Positions 30,491 through 39,820 are shown, counted from the stretch's first letter. The stretch is 64,000 nucleotides of DNA from Polynucleobacter parvulilacunae (GCF_018881715.1 NZ_JACVPW010000003.1:1-64000); one strand, 5' to 3'. Translations and numbers: made by a program. Notes: generated from the sequence alone by a model not told the origin.

Positions 30491-30513
30491 AACCTAGAAG
30501 TGCATTCTAGGTT
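30491..30513 (+). terminator. Probable intrinsic terminator after pit
   Basis: A 9-bp stem AACCTAGAA / TTCTAGGTT with a 5-base loop, followed by a short T/A-rich stretch. It lies between pit and the ribosome site (AGGAGAAGG) of apbC, so it could also act as an attenuator. The U-run is short. Confidence 0.55.
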
Positions 30514-30534
30514 TATTCATATTAGGAGAAGGTA

Positions 30535-31623
30535 GTGTCGGTTACATCAGAGTCAGTGCAGGCAGCACTAAAAAACTTAGTCGATCCCAATACGAAGATC
30601 GATTTTGTTACTGCAAAGAATATTAAAAATATCCGCGTAGAAAATGGTGATATTTCATTAGATATCGTTTTGGGCTATCCCGCTAAAAGCCGGTTTGATT
30701 CAATTCGTAAATCAGTGATCAATGCATTGCGTGAGTTGCCAGGGGTAAAAAATGTCAACGTCAATATCTCGAGCCAGATTGTTGCCCATGCAGTGCAACG
30801 TGGCGTGAAGTTATTGCCAGGCGTAAAAAATATCATTGCAGTTGCCAGCGGCAAAGGCGGAGTAGGAAAATCCACAACAGCTGTGAACTTGGCTTTGGCA
30901 CTTGCCGCTGAGGGGGCGCGGGTTGGTATCTTGGATGCCGATATTTATGGCCCAAGCCAGCCAATGATGTTGGGTATTACTGGTAGACCAGACTCTATTG
31001 AAGAAAATACGATTGAGCCAATGGAAGCTTATGACTTGCAAGCAAGTTCGATTGGTTTCTTAATTGATGATGATACGCCGATGGTGTGGCGTGGTCCGAT
31101 GGTGACTTCAGCATTAGAGCAGTTACTTCGCCAAACCCGTTGGCGTGACTTGGACTATTTGGTTGTGGACATGCCGCCTGGTACAGGTGATATTCAGCTG
31201 ACATTAGCCCAGAAGGTTCCTGTGACAGGATCGGTCATTGTTACCACTCCACAGGACATTGCTTTGTTAGATGCGCGTAAGGGTTTGAAGATGTTTGAGA
31301 AGGTGGGTGTACCCATCATCGGCATTATTGAAAACATGAGTACTTACGTTTGTACAAAATGCGGGCACGAAGAGCATGTTTTTGGTTCTGGTGGCGGTGA
31401 AAAAATGTGTAAAGAGTATGGGGTGGATTTCTTGGGTTCATTGCCGCTCAACCTTTCGATTCGCGAGCAGGCAGATGCAGGGCGTCCAACTGTAGTAGCT
31501 GATCCGGACGGCACCATTAGCGCAATTTATAAAGGCATTGCTAGACAGGTCGCTATTCGTGTTGCTACTCTATCCAAGGATATGAGCAGTAAATTTCCGA
31601 ACATTGTGGTTCAAAACACCTGA
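30535..31623 (+). CDS. apbC: Iron-sulfur cluster carrier, Mrp/ApbC
   Basis: 362 residues: an N-terminal MIP18/DUF59 domain (residues 1-90), a deviant Walker A SGKGGVGKST near 105, the switch-like DMPPGTGDIQL, and the cluster-binding CTKC (Cys273, Cys276). It assembles and delivers Fe-S clusters; it sits just before the Fe-S-rich formate dehydrogenase operon, which may be functional or accidental. The GTG start at 30535 has an excellent AGGAGAAGG 5-6 bases upstream. Confidence 0.94.
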   Translation: MSVTSESVQAALKNLVDPNTKIDFVTAKNIKNIRVENGDISLDIVLGYPAKSRFDSIRKSVINALRELPGVKNVNVNISSQIVAHAVQRGVKLLPGVKNIIAVASGKGGVGKSTTAVNLALALAAEGARVGILDADIYGPSQPMMLGITGRPDSIEENTIEPMEAYDLQASSIGFLIDDDTPMVWRGPMVTSALEQLLRQTRWRDLDYLVVDMPPGTGDIQLTLAQKVPVTGSVIVTTPQDIALLDARKGLKMFEKVGVPIIGIIENMSTYVCTKCGHEEHVFGSGGGEKMCKEYGVDFLGSLPLNLSIREQADAGRPTVVADPDGTISAIYKGIARQVAIRVATLSKDMSSKFPNIVVQNT

Positions 31624-31637
31624 GGCTCTGACCATTT

Positions 31638-32171
31638 ATGCGCTTTGCAGTATTAATGCGTAAGCAAAATATTGATAACCCATGGGTCTCTTACCGCTGG
31701 GCGCCTCAGGAAGTGTTGCCTGATTTTGGGCAATTCAATAGCAATCAAAGCAATTCCATCTCGGGTCAATTTCTGGGGCGCGATGCCGATGGAGAATCTT
31801 GGCTATTTACCGGCTTCGAGCTTGACCTCTTTCCAGATGAGGCTGAGGGCTACTATCTCAATGTTTCAGCTACAGCTCCGAGTTGGTTTGTGATGTGGCG
31901 CCTAGAAGAAGATATCGAGCGCTATATCGATGAGCAATCTATTTCCTTGGCAAAAGCCGAATCATCATTTGCAGTTCCTCATCGCATTTGCGTCAGCTAT
32001 AACGAAGCAGCGCGCTTACTGGATGGTGGCGAGTCTGTTGATACTATTCCGATGAGTGAGCAGCATGCAGCGTGGTTGCAAGAATATGTCAACGACAACT
32101 ACCGTCCAGAGCCAAAAAAACGCCATAAGCCAGCATCATTTAAGGGTGCTGATCGCCCTATGGAGGATTGA
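31638..32171 (+). CDS. DUF3305 protein of the formate dehydrogenase cluster
   Basis: 177 residues, no signal peptide. FAVLMRKQNIDNPWVSYRWAPQEVLP, GFELDLFPDEAEGYYLNVSA and RICVSYNEAARLLDGGESVDTIPM are typical of DUF3305, found in formate dehydrogenase operons of betaproteobacteria. Function unknown, probably maturation. It overlaps the DUF3306 gene at TGATG and follows apbC by 14 bases. Confidence 0.9.
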   Translation: MRFAVLMRKQNIDNPWVSYRWAPQEVLPDFGQFNSNQSNSISGQFLGRDADGESWLFTGFELDLFPDEAEGYYLNVSATAPSWFVMWRLEEDIERYIDEQSISLAKAESSFAVPHRICVSYNEAARLLDGGESVDTIPMSEQHAAWLQEYVNDNYRPEPKKRHKPASFKGADRPMED

Positions 32172-32728
32172 TGGCTGATGGATTTCTAGGCCGTTGGTCT
32201 AAACGTAAAGCAGGAATAGATAGCAAAGAAGATGCCTCGCTAGTGAAAAAAGTGGAGGCGCCTAAGGAGGCTCCTTCAACTCTTCCTAATGAGAAGGCTT
32301 CAGAAGAAGCTCCACCACCAGCAACCCTAGAAGATGTGGCTAAGATTGATCGCTTTGATCCAGACTTCTCCGCCTTTATGAAGCCTGATGTGGATCCCAC
32401 CGTTCAGCAGGCCGCTCTCAAGAAAATGTTTACCGATCCGCACTTCAACATCATGGATGGATTGGATATTTATATTGACGACTATAGCAAGCCAGACCCG
32501 CTTCCGCCTGGCATGCTCGAGCGAATGGTTCAGAGCGATATGCTCAAGCTTTTCCAAAAGTCGACCGAAGAGGGCTCTCGGGAAGATGGCACATTGGCAG
32601 CTCAAGAACAAACTGATTTAACATCCACACGGCATGTGGGTGAAATTTCTAAACCAGCCCCATTAGATGAAGTGCCGAATGAAGCGCTCGATAAAGACGC
32701 TATTCAGCAAGAACATAAGAAAACCTAA
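32171..32728 (+). CDS. DUF3306 protein of the formate dehydrogenase cluster
   Basis: I start it at the ATG at 32171 (MADGFLGRWSKRK), because the GGAGGA at 32162-32167 is properly spaced for it and not for the TTG one codon earlier. 185 residues, charged and low in order: an acidic/proline-rich stretch around residues 15-55 precedes DFSAFMKPDVDPTVQQAALKKMF and FNIMDGLDIYIDDYSKPDPLP, the conserved DUF3306 core. Unknown function; it always accompanies DUF3305 and formate dehydrogenase genes. Confidence 0.9.
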   Translation: MADGFLGRWSKRKAGIDSKEDASLVKKVEAPKEAPSTLPNEKASEEAPPPATLEDVAKIDRFDPDFSAFMKPDVDPTVQQAALKKMFTDPHFNIMDGLDIYIDDYSKPDPLPPGMLERMVQSDMLKLFQKSTEEGSREDGTLAAQEQTDLTSTRHVGEISKPAPLDEVPNEALDKDAIQQEHKKT

Positions 32729-32739
32729 GAAGATAGCGC

Positions 32740-34830
32740 ATGAGTCAAAAATTAGTCTGCAATTGCAACAGCACCATGCCTTTAGATGCAAAATCGTTGG
32801 GCGTGCCGGTGCACACTTCTTTATGTAGACAGGAAGTCGGTTCTTTTTTAAAGGCGTTAGATGGCTCCGATTCTTTAGTGGTGGCATGCACTCAAGAGGG
32901 TGCGCTGTTTAGTGAGTTGGCTGATCAAGCCGAAAAGCCTCTAGTTGCACCACTACGTTTTGTAAATATTCGTGAGGTTGCTGGCTGGACTCAAGAAGCT
33001 AAAACATCTGGACCTAAAATTACTGCTTTGTTGGCGTTAGCGGATTTGCCAGAAGCTGAGCCTGTCCCCGTGGTTAATTATGAAAGCCAAGGTAGGTTGC
33101 TGATTGTGGGCGCAGGCTCCCAAGCTATTCCTTGGGCTGAAAAACTCAGTCCCTCTTTAGATGTTTCTGTTTTATGTACTGAGCCTGGTGATTTGCCGCT
33201 CACTCGCAGTTATCCAATCTTTACTGGCGTACTTACTAAGCTGGACGGTTACCTAGGTAATTTTTCAGTTGATTGGGATTTGCAAAATCCGATTGACCCC
33301 GAGATGTGTACGCGCTGTGGAGCCTGCGTTGAGGTCTGTCCAGAAGGTGCTATTGATCTTTCCTTTCAGATTGATTTGAGCAAGTGCAAATCTCATCGTG
33401 ATTGCGTTACTGCTTGTGCCGGTATTGGCGCAATTTCTTTTGATCGCAAAGAGCGTGCGCGTAATTCAGAATTCGATCTTATTTTGGATTTACGAGTAGA
33501 TCCAAAAATGCGTATGAGTCAAACCCCACAGGGTTACTTTGCTCCTGGCAAAGACCCCTTAGAGCAAGCGCTGGTAGTGAATCAATTGTCAGAGATGGTG
33601 GGCGAGTTTGAGAAGCCAAAATATTTTGCTTACAACGAAAAGATTTGCGCGCACGGTCGCAATGGCAAAGTAGGTTGCAGTGCTTGTATTGACGTTTGCT
33701 CAACAGGAGCAATTGGCTCAATCTTTAAAAATGGCCAAGGCTCTGTAGAGGTAAATCCAAATCTTTGCATGGGATGTGGTGCCTGTGCTACCACTTGCCC
33801 ATCGGGCGCAATACGCTACAACTACCCAAGTGTTGCGCATCAAGGCAAGGAATTGAAAACGGTAGCAAGTGTATTTACCGCAGAAGCCAAAAAGATTAAT
33901 CAAGCCATGGCTCCAAGCTTGCTTTTGCATACCTTGAAAGCGGGTACGCAAATGATTGACGGTTTAGGTAGATCTGCCCATGTTATGCCAAAGCAGTTTG
34001 AAGGCCTGCCTGCTTTTGTCTTTCCTTACGGCATTGAGCATATTGCTTCTACCGGCTTAGATTTATGGCTTGGCGCGCTTACTTATGGTTTTGCCGAGGT
34101 GATCTTATTGCTCAGCGGTGATGAAGATCCTGCGTATCGTTCAGCGCTTGCAGAACAAGCAGATTTAGCGAACAGCATTCTCAAGGCTTATGGCTTTGAT
34201 GAGCGTATTCATTTGATCTTAACCAATTCAATTAATGACATTGCGACTGTATCCAAAGCAATGGCGGCATTGCGTCAGCGTGGATCACTTGGTGCTATCT
34301 GCACGCCTGCAAGCATTGGCCTATCTAATCAGAAGCGCGAAACACTAGAGGCAGCCTTAGAGCATTTGCAAAAGCAAGCTAAAACTCCATTGCCAGAAGC
34401 AGGTGTTGCACTTCCAAAATCATCGCTGCTGGGTGGTCTAACCATTAATAAGGATGCTTGCACCTTGTGTATGTCTTGTGTCAGCGGCTGTCCTGAAGGC
34501 GCACTTTTAGATAACCCTGATGAGCCTATTCTTTCCTTCATTGAAAAGCAGTGTGTTCAGTGTGGCATTTGTGTGCAGACTTGTCCTGAGAAAGCCTTAA
34601 CACTTGCACCACGTTTGCAAACCGTTGAGCAACGCAAGCAAAAGACTGTCCTAAATGAAACCCAAGCCTTCCATTGCATTAGCTGTGGCAAGCCTTTTGG
34701 AACCCTCAAGATGGTTGATCTCATGCTGACTAAGTTAGGCGCACACAGTGCATTCACTGGCGCAGCAATGGATCGCCTCAAGATGTGTGGTGATTGTCGA
34801 GTAGTGGATATGGTGAAAAAAGAAACATGA
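32740..34830 (+). CDS. Multi-cluster 4Fe-4S ferredoxin-type protein of the formate dehydrogenase cluster
   Basis: 696 residues. CxxCxxCxxxCP-type motifs occur near residue 188 (CTRCGACVEVCPEGAI), 213-219, 308-320, 342 (CMGCGACATTCPSGAI), 573 (CTLCMSCVSGCPEGAL) and 605 (CVQCGICVQTCPEKAL), so at least five clusters are likely; the C-terminus adds a CISCG...CGDCR pair that looks like a metal ribbon. The opening CNCNSTMP is a signature of this family. Probably an electron carrier or maturation scaffold for formate dehydrogenase. It overlaps the chaperone gene by four bases. Confidence 0.88.
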   Translation: MSQKLVCNCNSTMPLDAKSLGVPVHTSLCRQEVGSFLKALDGSDSLVVACTQEGALFSELADQAEKPLVAPLRFVNIREVAGWTQEAKTSGPKITALLALADLPEAEPVPVVNYESQGRLLIVGAGSQAIPWAEKLSPSLDVSVLCTEPGDLPLTRSYPIFTGVLTKLDGYLGNFSVDWDLQNPIDPEMCTRCGACVEVCPEGAIDLSFQIDLSKCKSHRDCVTACAGIGAISFDRKERARNSEFDLILDLRVDPKMRMSQTPQGYFAPGKDPLEQALVVNQLSEMVGEFEKPKYFAYNEKICAHGRNGKVGCSACIDVCSTGAIGSIFKNGQGSVEVNPNLCMGCGACATTCPSGAIRYNYPSVAHQGKELKTVASVFTAEAKKINQAMAPSLLLHTLKAGTQMIDGLGRSAHVMPKQFEGLPAFVFPYGIEHIASTGLDLWLGALTYGFAEVILLLSGDEDPAYRSALAEQADLANSILKAYGFDERIHLILTNSINDIATVSKAMAALRQRGSLGAICTPASIGLSNQKRETLEAALEHLQKQAKTPLPEAGVALPKSSLLGGLTINKDACTLCMSCVSGCPEGALLDNPDEPILSFIEKQCVQCGICVQTCPEKALTLAPRLQTVEQRKQKTVLNETQAFHCISCGKPFGTLKMVDLMLTKLGAHSAFTGAAMDRLKMCGDCRVVDMVKKET

Positions 34831-35477
34831 GCGAAATTTCGAAAGACGTAGCAAAACAGAATGTATCTGCCGAAGTAGGTGATGTCGGTTTGCCAGAGGA
34901 TTTGGCTAGAGCCGATTTGTATGGCTTGATTGCTCGTTTTTTTCAGATGCCCCCAGACCAAGAGTTGCTAGATCAAATTGCTGCAACAGCAGATCAGCAG
35001 GACGCTGCTGATGAGGCGCCCTTGGCAAAAGTCTGGATGGACGTGGTTGAGGTTGCTAAAAACAATCCTGCCAAGGCTTGGCATGATGAGTTTGATTTGA
35101 ATTTCATTAGCGTCGGTAAGCCTAACGTTGTTCTCAATGGCTCCTTTTATATGGCGGGCCACTTAAACGAGAAACCTTTGATCAATATTCGTAAGGCTTT
35201 GGCTGAATTTGGGCTTGAGGCTGCCGAAGAGGTAACAGAAACCGAGGACCACATTTCTGCCTTGAGCGAGGTGATGCGTTATCTCATCGCCGGTGATGAT
35301 GTTGAGATCTCAAACCTTACAAATCAAAGGGTTTTTTTCAATGAGCACATTCGCCCTTGGTATGACGAATTGTGCGATGCAATAGAAGGCATACCTGAGA
35401 TGCATCTCTATCATCCCGTAGCCGCCCTCACAAGGGAATTCCTGGCGATTGAAGGTCAAGGTTTTGACATGATTTAA
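34827..35477 (+). CDS. TorD/DmsD-type molecular chaperone
   Basis: I start at the ATG overlapping the upstream stop (ATGA at 34827-34830); the frame stays open back to 34794 but those codons are inside the ferredoxin gene. 216 residues, helical: DLARADLYGLIARFFQMPPDQELLDQI, FDLNFISVGKPNVVLNGSFYMAGHLNEKPL and LYHPVAALTREFLAIE. TorD-type chaperones bind the Tat signal and help insert the molybdenum/tungsten cofactor, presumably for the alpha subunit encoded just downstream. Confidence 0.9.
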   Translation: MSEISKDVAKQNVSAEVGDVGLPEDLARADLYGLIARFFQMPPDQELLDQIAATADQQDAADEAPLAKVWMDVVEVAKNNPAKAWHDEFDLNFISVGKPNVVLNGSFYMAGHLNEKPLINIRKALAEFGLEAAEEVTETEDHISALSEVMRYLIAGDDVEISNLTNQRVFFNEHIRPWYDELCDAIEGIPEMHLYHPVAALTREFLAIEGQGFDMI

Positions 35478-35555
35478 TGCTGCATCGCAATATAACTATT
35501 GCCCTAATTGTTTGTTGTTACACCAATATGTCAAAAGTGCGAAATCCTATTACAC

Positions 35556-35569
35556 TTGATCAAAATCAA
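35556..35569. promoter_or_regulatory. Perfect FNR-type palindrome
   Basis: TTGATCAAAATCAA matches the FNR consensus TTGAT-N4-ATCAA without mismatch, extended by a C and a G into a six-base arm on each side. It lies 24 bases before the ATG of the formate-dehydrogenase Tat-target gene, too close for a typical class II activator site unless transcription starts downstream, so it could repress or act on a start further along. CRP/Dnr-type regulators use similar sites. Confidence 0.75.
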
Positions 35570-35592
35570 GAACAACCACATAGGAGCATGCC

Positions 35593-35814
35593 ATGAGCAC
35601 TAAATCCAAAGTTGCTTTAAGCGAAGCAAATACACAGTCGCGCCGTAAGTTCTTTATTGGTGCAGGCGCTGCAGTTGGTGCTGTGGCTGTTGCCAGTCAA
35701 ACGCCAGTTGGCAAAGCGGTTATCCAAGAAATCAGTAGCACCAAAACAGTGAAAGATGTCGGTCAAACGATGTCTGCACATATGCGCAAGTATTACGAAA
35801 CTACTTTGATTTAA
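35593..35814 (+). CDS. Formate dehydrogenase region Tat-target peptide
   Basis: 73 residues. SRRKFFIGAGAAVGAVAVA at residues 17-36 is a twin-arginine signal; the mature part is only about 35 residues (VGKAVIQEISSTKTVKDVGQTMSAHMRKYYETTLI). This matches a small family known from formate dehydrogenase operons. The role is unknown, perhaps an accessory subunit or quality-control peptide. AGGAG lies eight bases upstream of the ATG. The alpha gene follows after 60 bases. Confidence 0.9.
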   Translation: MSTKSKVALSEANTQSRRKFFIGAGAAVGAVAVASQTPVGKAVIQEISSTKTVKDVGQTMSAHMRKYYETTLI

Positions 35815-35874
35815 AGATCTTTGTTTGCTTTAACCGTTCTTAAATAAATAAAAAAACTTTCTCAGGGACAACAT

Positions 35875-38853
35875 ATGAGTCTGACTCGTAAATCCAATAC
35901 CCCACAAAGCAGTCGTTCAACTACTCGCCTCATTGGCAGTTTGTCACGTGGCTTAAAAGCCGCTGTGCCAACGATGGATCGCCGCTCATTCCTCAAGCGC
36001 TCAGGCGTAGGAGTGGGTGCCGGTATCGCTGCTAGCCAATTAAGCTTTGTACAAAAAGCAACTGCAGAGCCAAGCAAAGCAATGCTAGATGGCAAGGGCA
36101 AGATTGAGGTCAAGAGATCTATTTGTACCCACTGTTCAGTTGGTTGCGCAGTCGATGCCACAGTTGAGAATGGTGTTTGGGTTCGTCAAGACCCAGTGTT
36201 CGATTCCCCAATTAATATGGGCGCCCATTGCGCTAAAGGCGCAGCCTTGCGTGAGCATGGACACGGTGATTATCGTTTGCGTTACCCAATGAAATTAGTT
36301 GATGGAAAGTACCAGCGTATTTCTTGGGATCAGGCATTAACTGAAATTACTGCGCAGATGAAGACTATTCGTGAGAAATATTCTCCGGACGCAATGTTCT
36401 TTATTGGATCATCCAAACACAATAATGAGCAGTCTTATTTATTGCGCAAGTGGGTTTCATTCTTTGGCACAAACAATACAGACCATCAAGCGCGTATTTG
36501 TCACTCCACAACAGTTGCTGGTGTTGCAAACACCTGGGGCTATGGTGCGATGACCAATAGCTACAACGACATGATGAATGCTAAGGCTGCTTTATACATC
36601 GGCTCAAATGCTGCTGAAGCGCATCCAGTTTCCATGTTGATGCTCTTGCACGCAAAAGAAAATGGTTGCAAAGTGGTTGTAGTTGATCCTCGCTACACCC
36701 GAACTGCTGCTAAGTCTGATCAGTACATCCGCATTCGCTCTGGTAGTGATATTCCTTTCTTGTACGGCATGCTTTATCACATCTTTAAAAACGGCTGGGA
36801 AGATAAGAAGTACATCAACGACCGTGTTTATGGCATGGAAGAGATCCGCAAAGAGGTGATGGAGAAGTGGAATCCTGCAGCGGTTGAAGAGGCTTGCGGT
36901 GTTCCTGAAGCGCAGGTTTATCAAGCTGCTAAAACCATGGCCATGAATCGTCCTAGTACGGTTGTTTGGTGTATGGGACAAACTCAGCACACCATTGGTA
37001 ACGCAATGGTACGTGCCTCATGTATTTTGCAGTTGGCATTAGGTAACGTAGGTAAGTCTGGCGGCGGTACAAATATTTTCCGCGGACACGATAACGTTCA
37101 AGGCGCAACTGACGTAGGTCCTAACCCAGATTCATTGCCTGGCTACTATGGCTTGGCTGCAGGTTCATGGAAGCACTTTTCAACAGTTTGGGGTGTTGAC
37201 TACGAATGGATCAAAGGTCGTTATGCACCTGACATGATGGAGAAGTCAGGCACTACGGTTTCTCGTTGGGTTGATGCTGTTCTTGAAAAGAACGACATGA
37301 TCGATCAGCAGACTAACGTTAAAGGTTTGTTCTTCTGGGGTCATGCGCCTAACTCACAAACTCGCGGCCTCGACATGAAGCGCGCGATGGATAAGTTGGA
37401 TTTGTTGGTGGTTGTAGATCCATATCCAAGTGCTACTGCTGCGATGGCTGCAATGCCAGCTGCAGAAGGTCAGGCAGTTAATAAGAACCGTAATGTATAT
37501 TTGTTGCCAGCCACTACTCAGTTTGAGACATGTGGTTCAGCAACAGCCTCAAACCGCTCATTGCAGTGGCGCGAGAAAGTAATCGACCCATTGTTTGAGT
37601 CTGTTCCTGACCACGTGATTATGCAAGCTTTTGCTGATCGCCTAGGTTTTGGTGAAGAGTTGTCCAAGAACTTCAAGATGCTCAGCTCTAAGTATGCTGG
37701 CAAGCAATGGAAAGAGCCGCAAATTGAAGATATCTTGCGTGAGATTAATCGCTCATGCTGGACTATTGGTTACACCGGTCAAACTCCTGAGCGCCTCAAA
37801 GCACACATGAGAATGGTTGCTACATTTGATCCTAAGACCTTAAAGTCACGCGGCGGTGTTGATCCAGTTACTGGTTACGACACAACAGGGGACTACTATG
37901 GTTTGCCTTGGCCTTGCTACGGCACAGCGGCAATCAAGCATCCTGGTTCACCAAACCTCTATGACACTAGTAAGAGTGTGATGGAAGGTGGCGGTAACTT
38001 CCGTGCTAACTTTGGGGTTGAGCGTGATGGTGTGAGCTTGCTTGCTGCTGACGGATCACACTCAAAGGGCGCTGCAATTACTACTGGCTACCCAGAATTC
38101 GATCACGTGTTTGTGAAGAAATTAGGCTGGTGGGATCAGTTAACCGAAGATGAGAAAAAGCTTGCTGAAGGTAAGAACTGGAAGACAGACTTGTCCGGCG
38201 GTATTCAGCGCGTGGTAATGAAGAACGGTTGTCATCCATTTGGTAACGCCAAAGCGCGCGCGGTTGTTTGGAACTTCCCGGATGCAATTCCAATTCACCG
38301 TGAAGCGCTCTACAGTACAAACGAGAAGATGATGCGTAAGTACCCAACAGCTGCTGATAAGAAGAATTTCTGGCGCTTGCCGACTCTCTATAAGACTGTT
38401 CAAGATCAAAACTTGAATCAGAAGTTATATGAGAAGTTTCCAATCATTCTGACCTCTGGTCGTTTGGTTGAGTACGAGGGTGGTGGAGACGAGACACGTT
38501 CTAATCCGTGGTTGGCAGAACTCCAACAAGAAAACTTTGTGGAGATCAATCCTAAGGCTGCAGCGGATCGCGGCATTAAGAACTGGGATTATGTTTGGGT
38601 CAAGTCGCCCACAGGTGCTCAGATCAAAGTGCGTGCATTAGTTACCGAGCGTGTAGACCAAGGGACTGCATTCGTGCCATTCCACTTTGCTGGTTGGTGG
38701 CAGGGTGAGAATATTCGCAAGTACTACCCAGAAGGTGCGGCTCCTGTAGTTCAGGGTGAGGCGGTTAACACTGCAACTACTTATGGTTATGACATGGTGA
38801 CGATGATGCAAGAAACGAAAACCACGATGTGTCAAATCGAGAAATTTGCCTAA
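35875..38853 (+). CDS. fdhA: Formate dehydrogenase, molybdopterin-type catalytic alpha subunit (Cys form)
   Basis: 992 residues. Residues 36-37 form the twin arginine (MDRRSFLKRSG) of a Tat signal after an N-terminal extension of about 33 residues. The [4Fe-4S] site is ICTHCSVGC near residue 83; the active-site ligand is Cys209 in ARICHS, so this is a Cys rather than Sec enzyme and no internal TGA readthrough is involved. Oxidises formate to CO2 at a bis-MGD Mo or W site in the periplasm with beta and gamma subunits. The nearby tungstate-type transporter genes hint at W. Confidence 0.95.
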   Translation: MSLTRKSNTPQSSRSTTRLIGSLSRGLKAAVPTMDRRSFLKRSGVGVGAGIAASQLSFVQKATAEPSKAMLDGKGKIEVKRSICTHCSVGCAVDATVENGVWVRQDPVFDSPINMGAHCAKGAALREHGHGDYRLRYPMKLVDGKYQRISWDQALTEITAQMKTIREKYSPDAMFFIGSSKHNNEQSYLLRKWVSFFGTNNTDHQARICHSTTVAGVANTWGYGAMTNSYNDMMNAKAALYIGSNAAEAHPVSMLMLLHAKENGCKVVVVDPRYTRTAAKSDQYIRIRSGSDIPFLYGMLYHIFKNGWEDKKYINDRVYGMEEIRKEVMEKWNPAAVEEACGVPEAQVYQAAKTMAMNRPSTVVWCMGQTQHTIGNAMVRASCILQLALGNVGKSGGGTNIFRGHDNVQGATDVGPNPDSLPGYYGLAAGSWKHFSTVWGVDYEWIKGRYAPDMMEKSGTTVSRWVDAVLEKNDMIDQQTNVKGLFFWGHAPNSQTRGLDMKRAMDKLDLLVVVDPYPSATAAMAAMPAAEGQAVNKNRNVYLLPATTQFETCGSATASNRSLQWREKVIDPLFESVPDHVIMQAFADRLGFGEELSKNFKMLSSKYAGKQWKEPQIEDILREINRSCWTIGYTGQTPERLKAHMRMVATFDPKTLKSRGGVDPVTGYDTTGDYYGLPWPCYGTAAIKHPGSPNLYDTSKSVMEGGGNFRANFGVERDGVSLLAADGSHSKGAAITTGYPEFDHVFVKKLGWWDQLTEDEKKLAEGKNWKTDLSGGIQRVVMKNGCHPFGNAKARAVVWNFPDAIPIHREALYSTNEKMMRKYPTAADKKNFWRLPTLYKTVQDQNLNQKLYEKFPIILTSGRLVEYEGGGDETRSNPWLAELQQENFVEINPKAAADRGIKNWDYVWVKSPTGAQIKVRALVTERVDQGTAFVPFHFAGWWQGENIRKYYPEGAAPVVQGEAVNTATTYGYDMVTMMQETKTTMCQIEKFA

Positions 38854-38880
38854 GTCAAAAAATAAAGTCAGGAGAACACA

Positions 38881-39537
38881 ATGGCAAGAATGAAATTTAT
38901 TTGCGACACAGAGCGATGCATTGAGTGCAACGGTTGTGTCACAGCCTGTAAAAATGATAATGAAGTACCTTGGGGTGTTAATCGCCGCCGTGTTGTAACG
39001 GTAAACGATGGCATCATCGGTCAAGAAAAGTCAGTTTCAGTGGCATGCATGCACTGTAGTGACGCACCTTGTATGGCGGTATGTCCAGTAGATTGTTTTT
39101 ACCGTACAGACGAGGGCGTTGTTCTGCACGATAAAGATATCTGTATCGGTTGCGGCTACTGCTCTTTTGCCTGCCCATTCGGCGCACCACAGTTCTTAAG
39201 CAAGGGTGCCTTCGGTTCCCGCAGCAAAATGGATAAGTGCACATTCTGTAGCGGCGGCCCAGAAGAAAACGGTAGCGTTGCTGAGTTTGAAAAGTATGGA
39301 CGCAATCGTTTGGCAGAAGGTAAGTTGCCACTCTGTGCAGAGATGTGTTCTACCAAGGCATTGATTGGTGGTGATAGCGACATTATTACTGGCATCTTCA
39401 ATAACCGCGTTGCAACACGCGAGAAGAATGGTAAGTACCCAGGATCTAAAGCTTTTGGTTGGACTACTGCGTACGGTGGACCTGACGCACCAGCGCCGAC
39501 ACCAACACCTGCTGCAAAAATTCCAGGAGCTAAATAA
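38881..39537 (+). CDS. fdhB: Formate dehydrogenase beta subunit, 4Fe-4S
   Basis: 218 residues. Four ferredoxin-type cysteine groups: CIECNGCVTACKND, CMHCSDAPCMAVCPVDC, CIGCGYCSFACPFG and the CTFCSG...CAEMCSTKAL pair, so up to four clusters relay electrons from alpha to the membrane gamma subunit. No signal peptide; co-export with alpha is usual. The last base of its stop is shared with the next gene's ATG (TAATG). The C-terminal PTPTPAAK tail is low-complexity. Confidence 0.94.
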   Translation: MARMKFICDTERCIECNGCVTACKNDNEVPWGVNRRRVVTVNDGIIGQEKSVSVACMHCSDAPCMAVCPVDCFYRTDEGVVLHDKDICIGCGYCSFACPFGAPQFLSKGAFGSRSKMDKCTFCSGGPEENGSVAEFEKYGRNRLAEGKLPLCAEMCSTKALIGGDSDIITGIFNNRVATREKNGKYPGSKAFGWTTAYGGPDAPAPTPTPAAKIPGAK

Positions 39538-39773
39538 TGAAAGTCACTTTCAAAACTCTCGGCTTATGTTTTGCAGCAGCAATATTGTTGGCAGCTTGCT
39601 CTGAGCCTCCTGAAATAGCTGCGAAAGCTGCTAAGCGTCCTGACGTCGCTCCTTATATGGGCGCTAACAACGGGTTCGTGACAAAGAACTGGACCCCTGG
39701 AAATCAGGCTAGTTGGACTGAGTCAATTGACAAGCGCACTCAGAATCAAAACGAATACAGTCGCGTTAAGTGA
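39537..39773 (+). CDS. Small lipoprotein inside the formate dehydrogenase operon
   Basis: 78 residues. MKVTFKTLGLCFAAAILLAAC is a lipoprotein signal with lipobox LAAC (Cys21). The mature part of about 57 residues (SEPPEIAAKAAKRPDVAPYMGANNGFVTKNWTPGNQASWTESIDKRTQNQNEYSRVK) is cut here into conserved-looking pieces; no family recognised. It sits between beta and gamma, overlapping beta by one base, so it is made together with them. A role in docking or stability of the periplasmic complex is only an inference. Confidence 0.75.
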   Translation: MKVTFKTLGLCFAAAILLAACSEPPEIAAKAAKRPDVAPYMGANNGFVTKNWTPGNQASWTESIDKRTQNQNEYSRVK

Positions 39774-39820
39774 TCAACTAAACAACAATAAATAAAACGA
39801 AAACGTTTAAGGACATGTGT

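Noticed and set aside
36481-36510. Selenocysteine (UGA) in formate dehydrogenase
   Set aside because: The active-site codon is TGT (Cys209) and there is no in-frame TGA.
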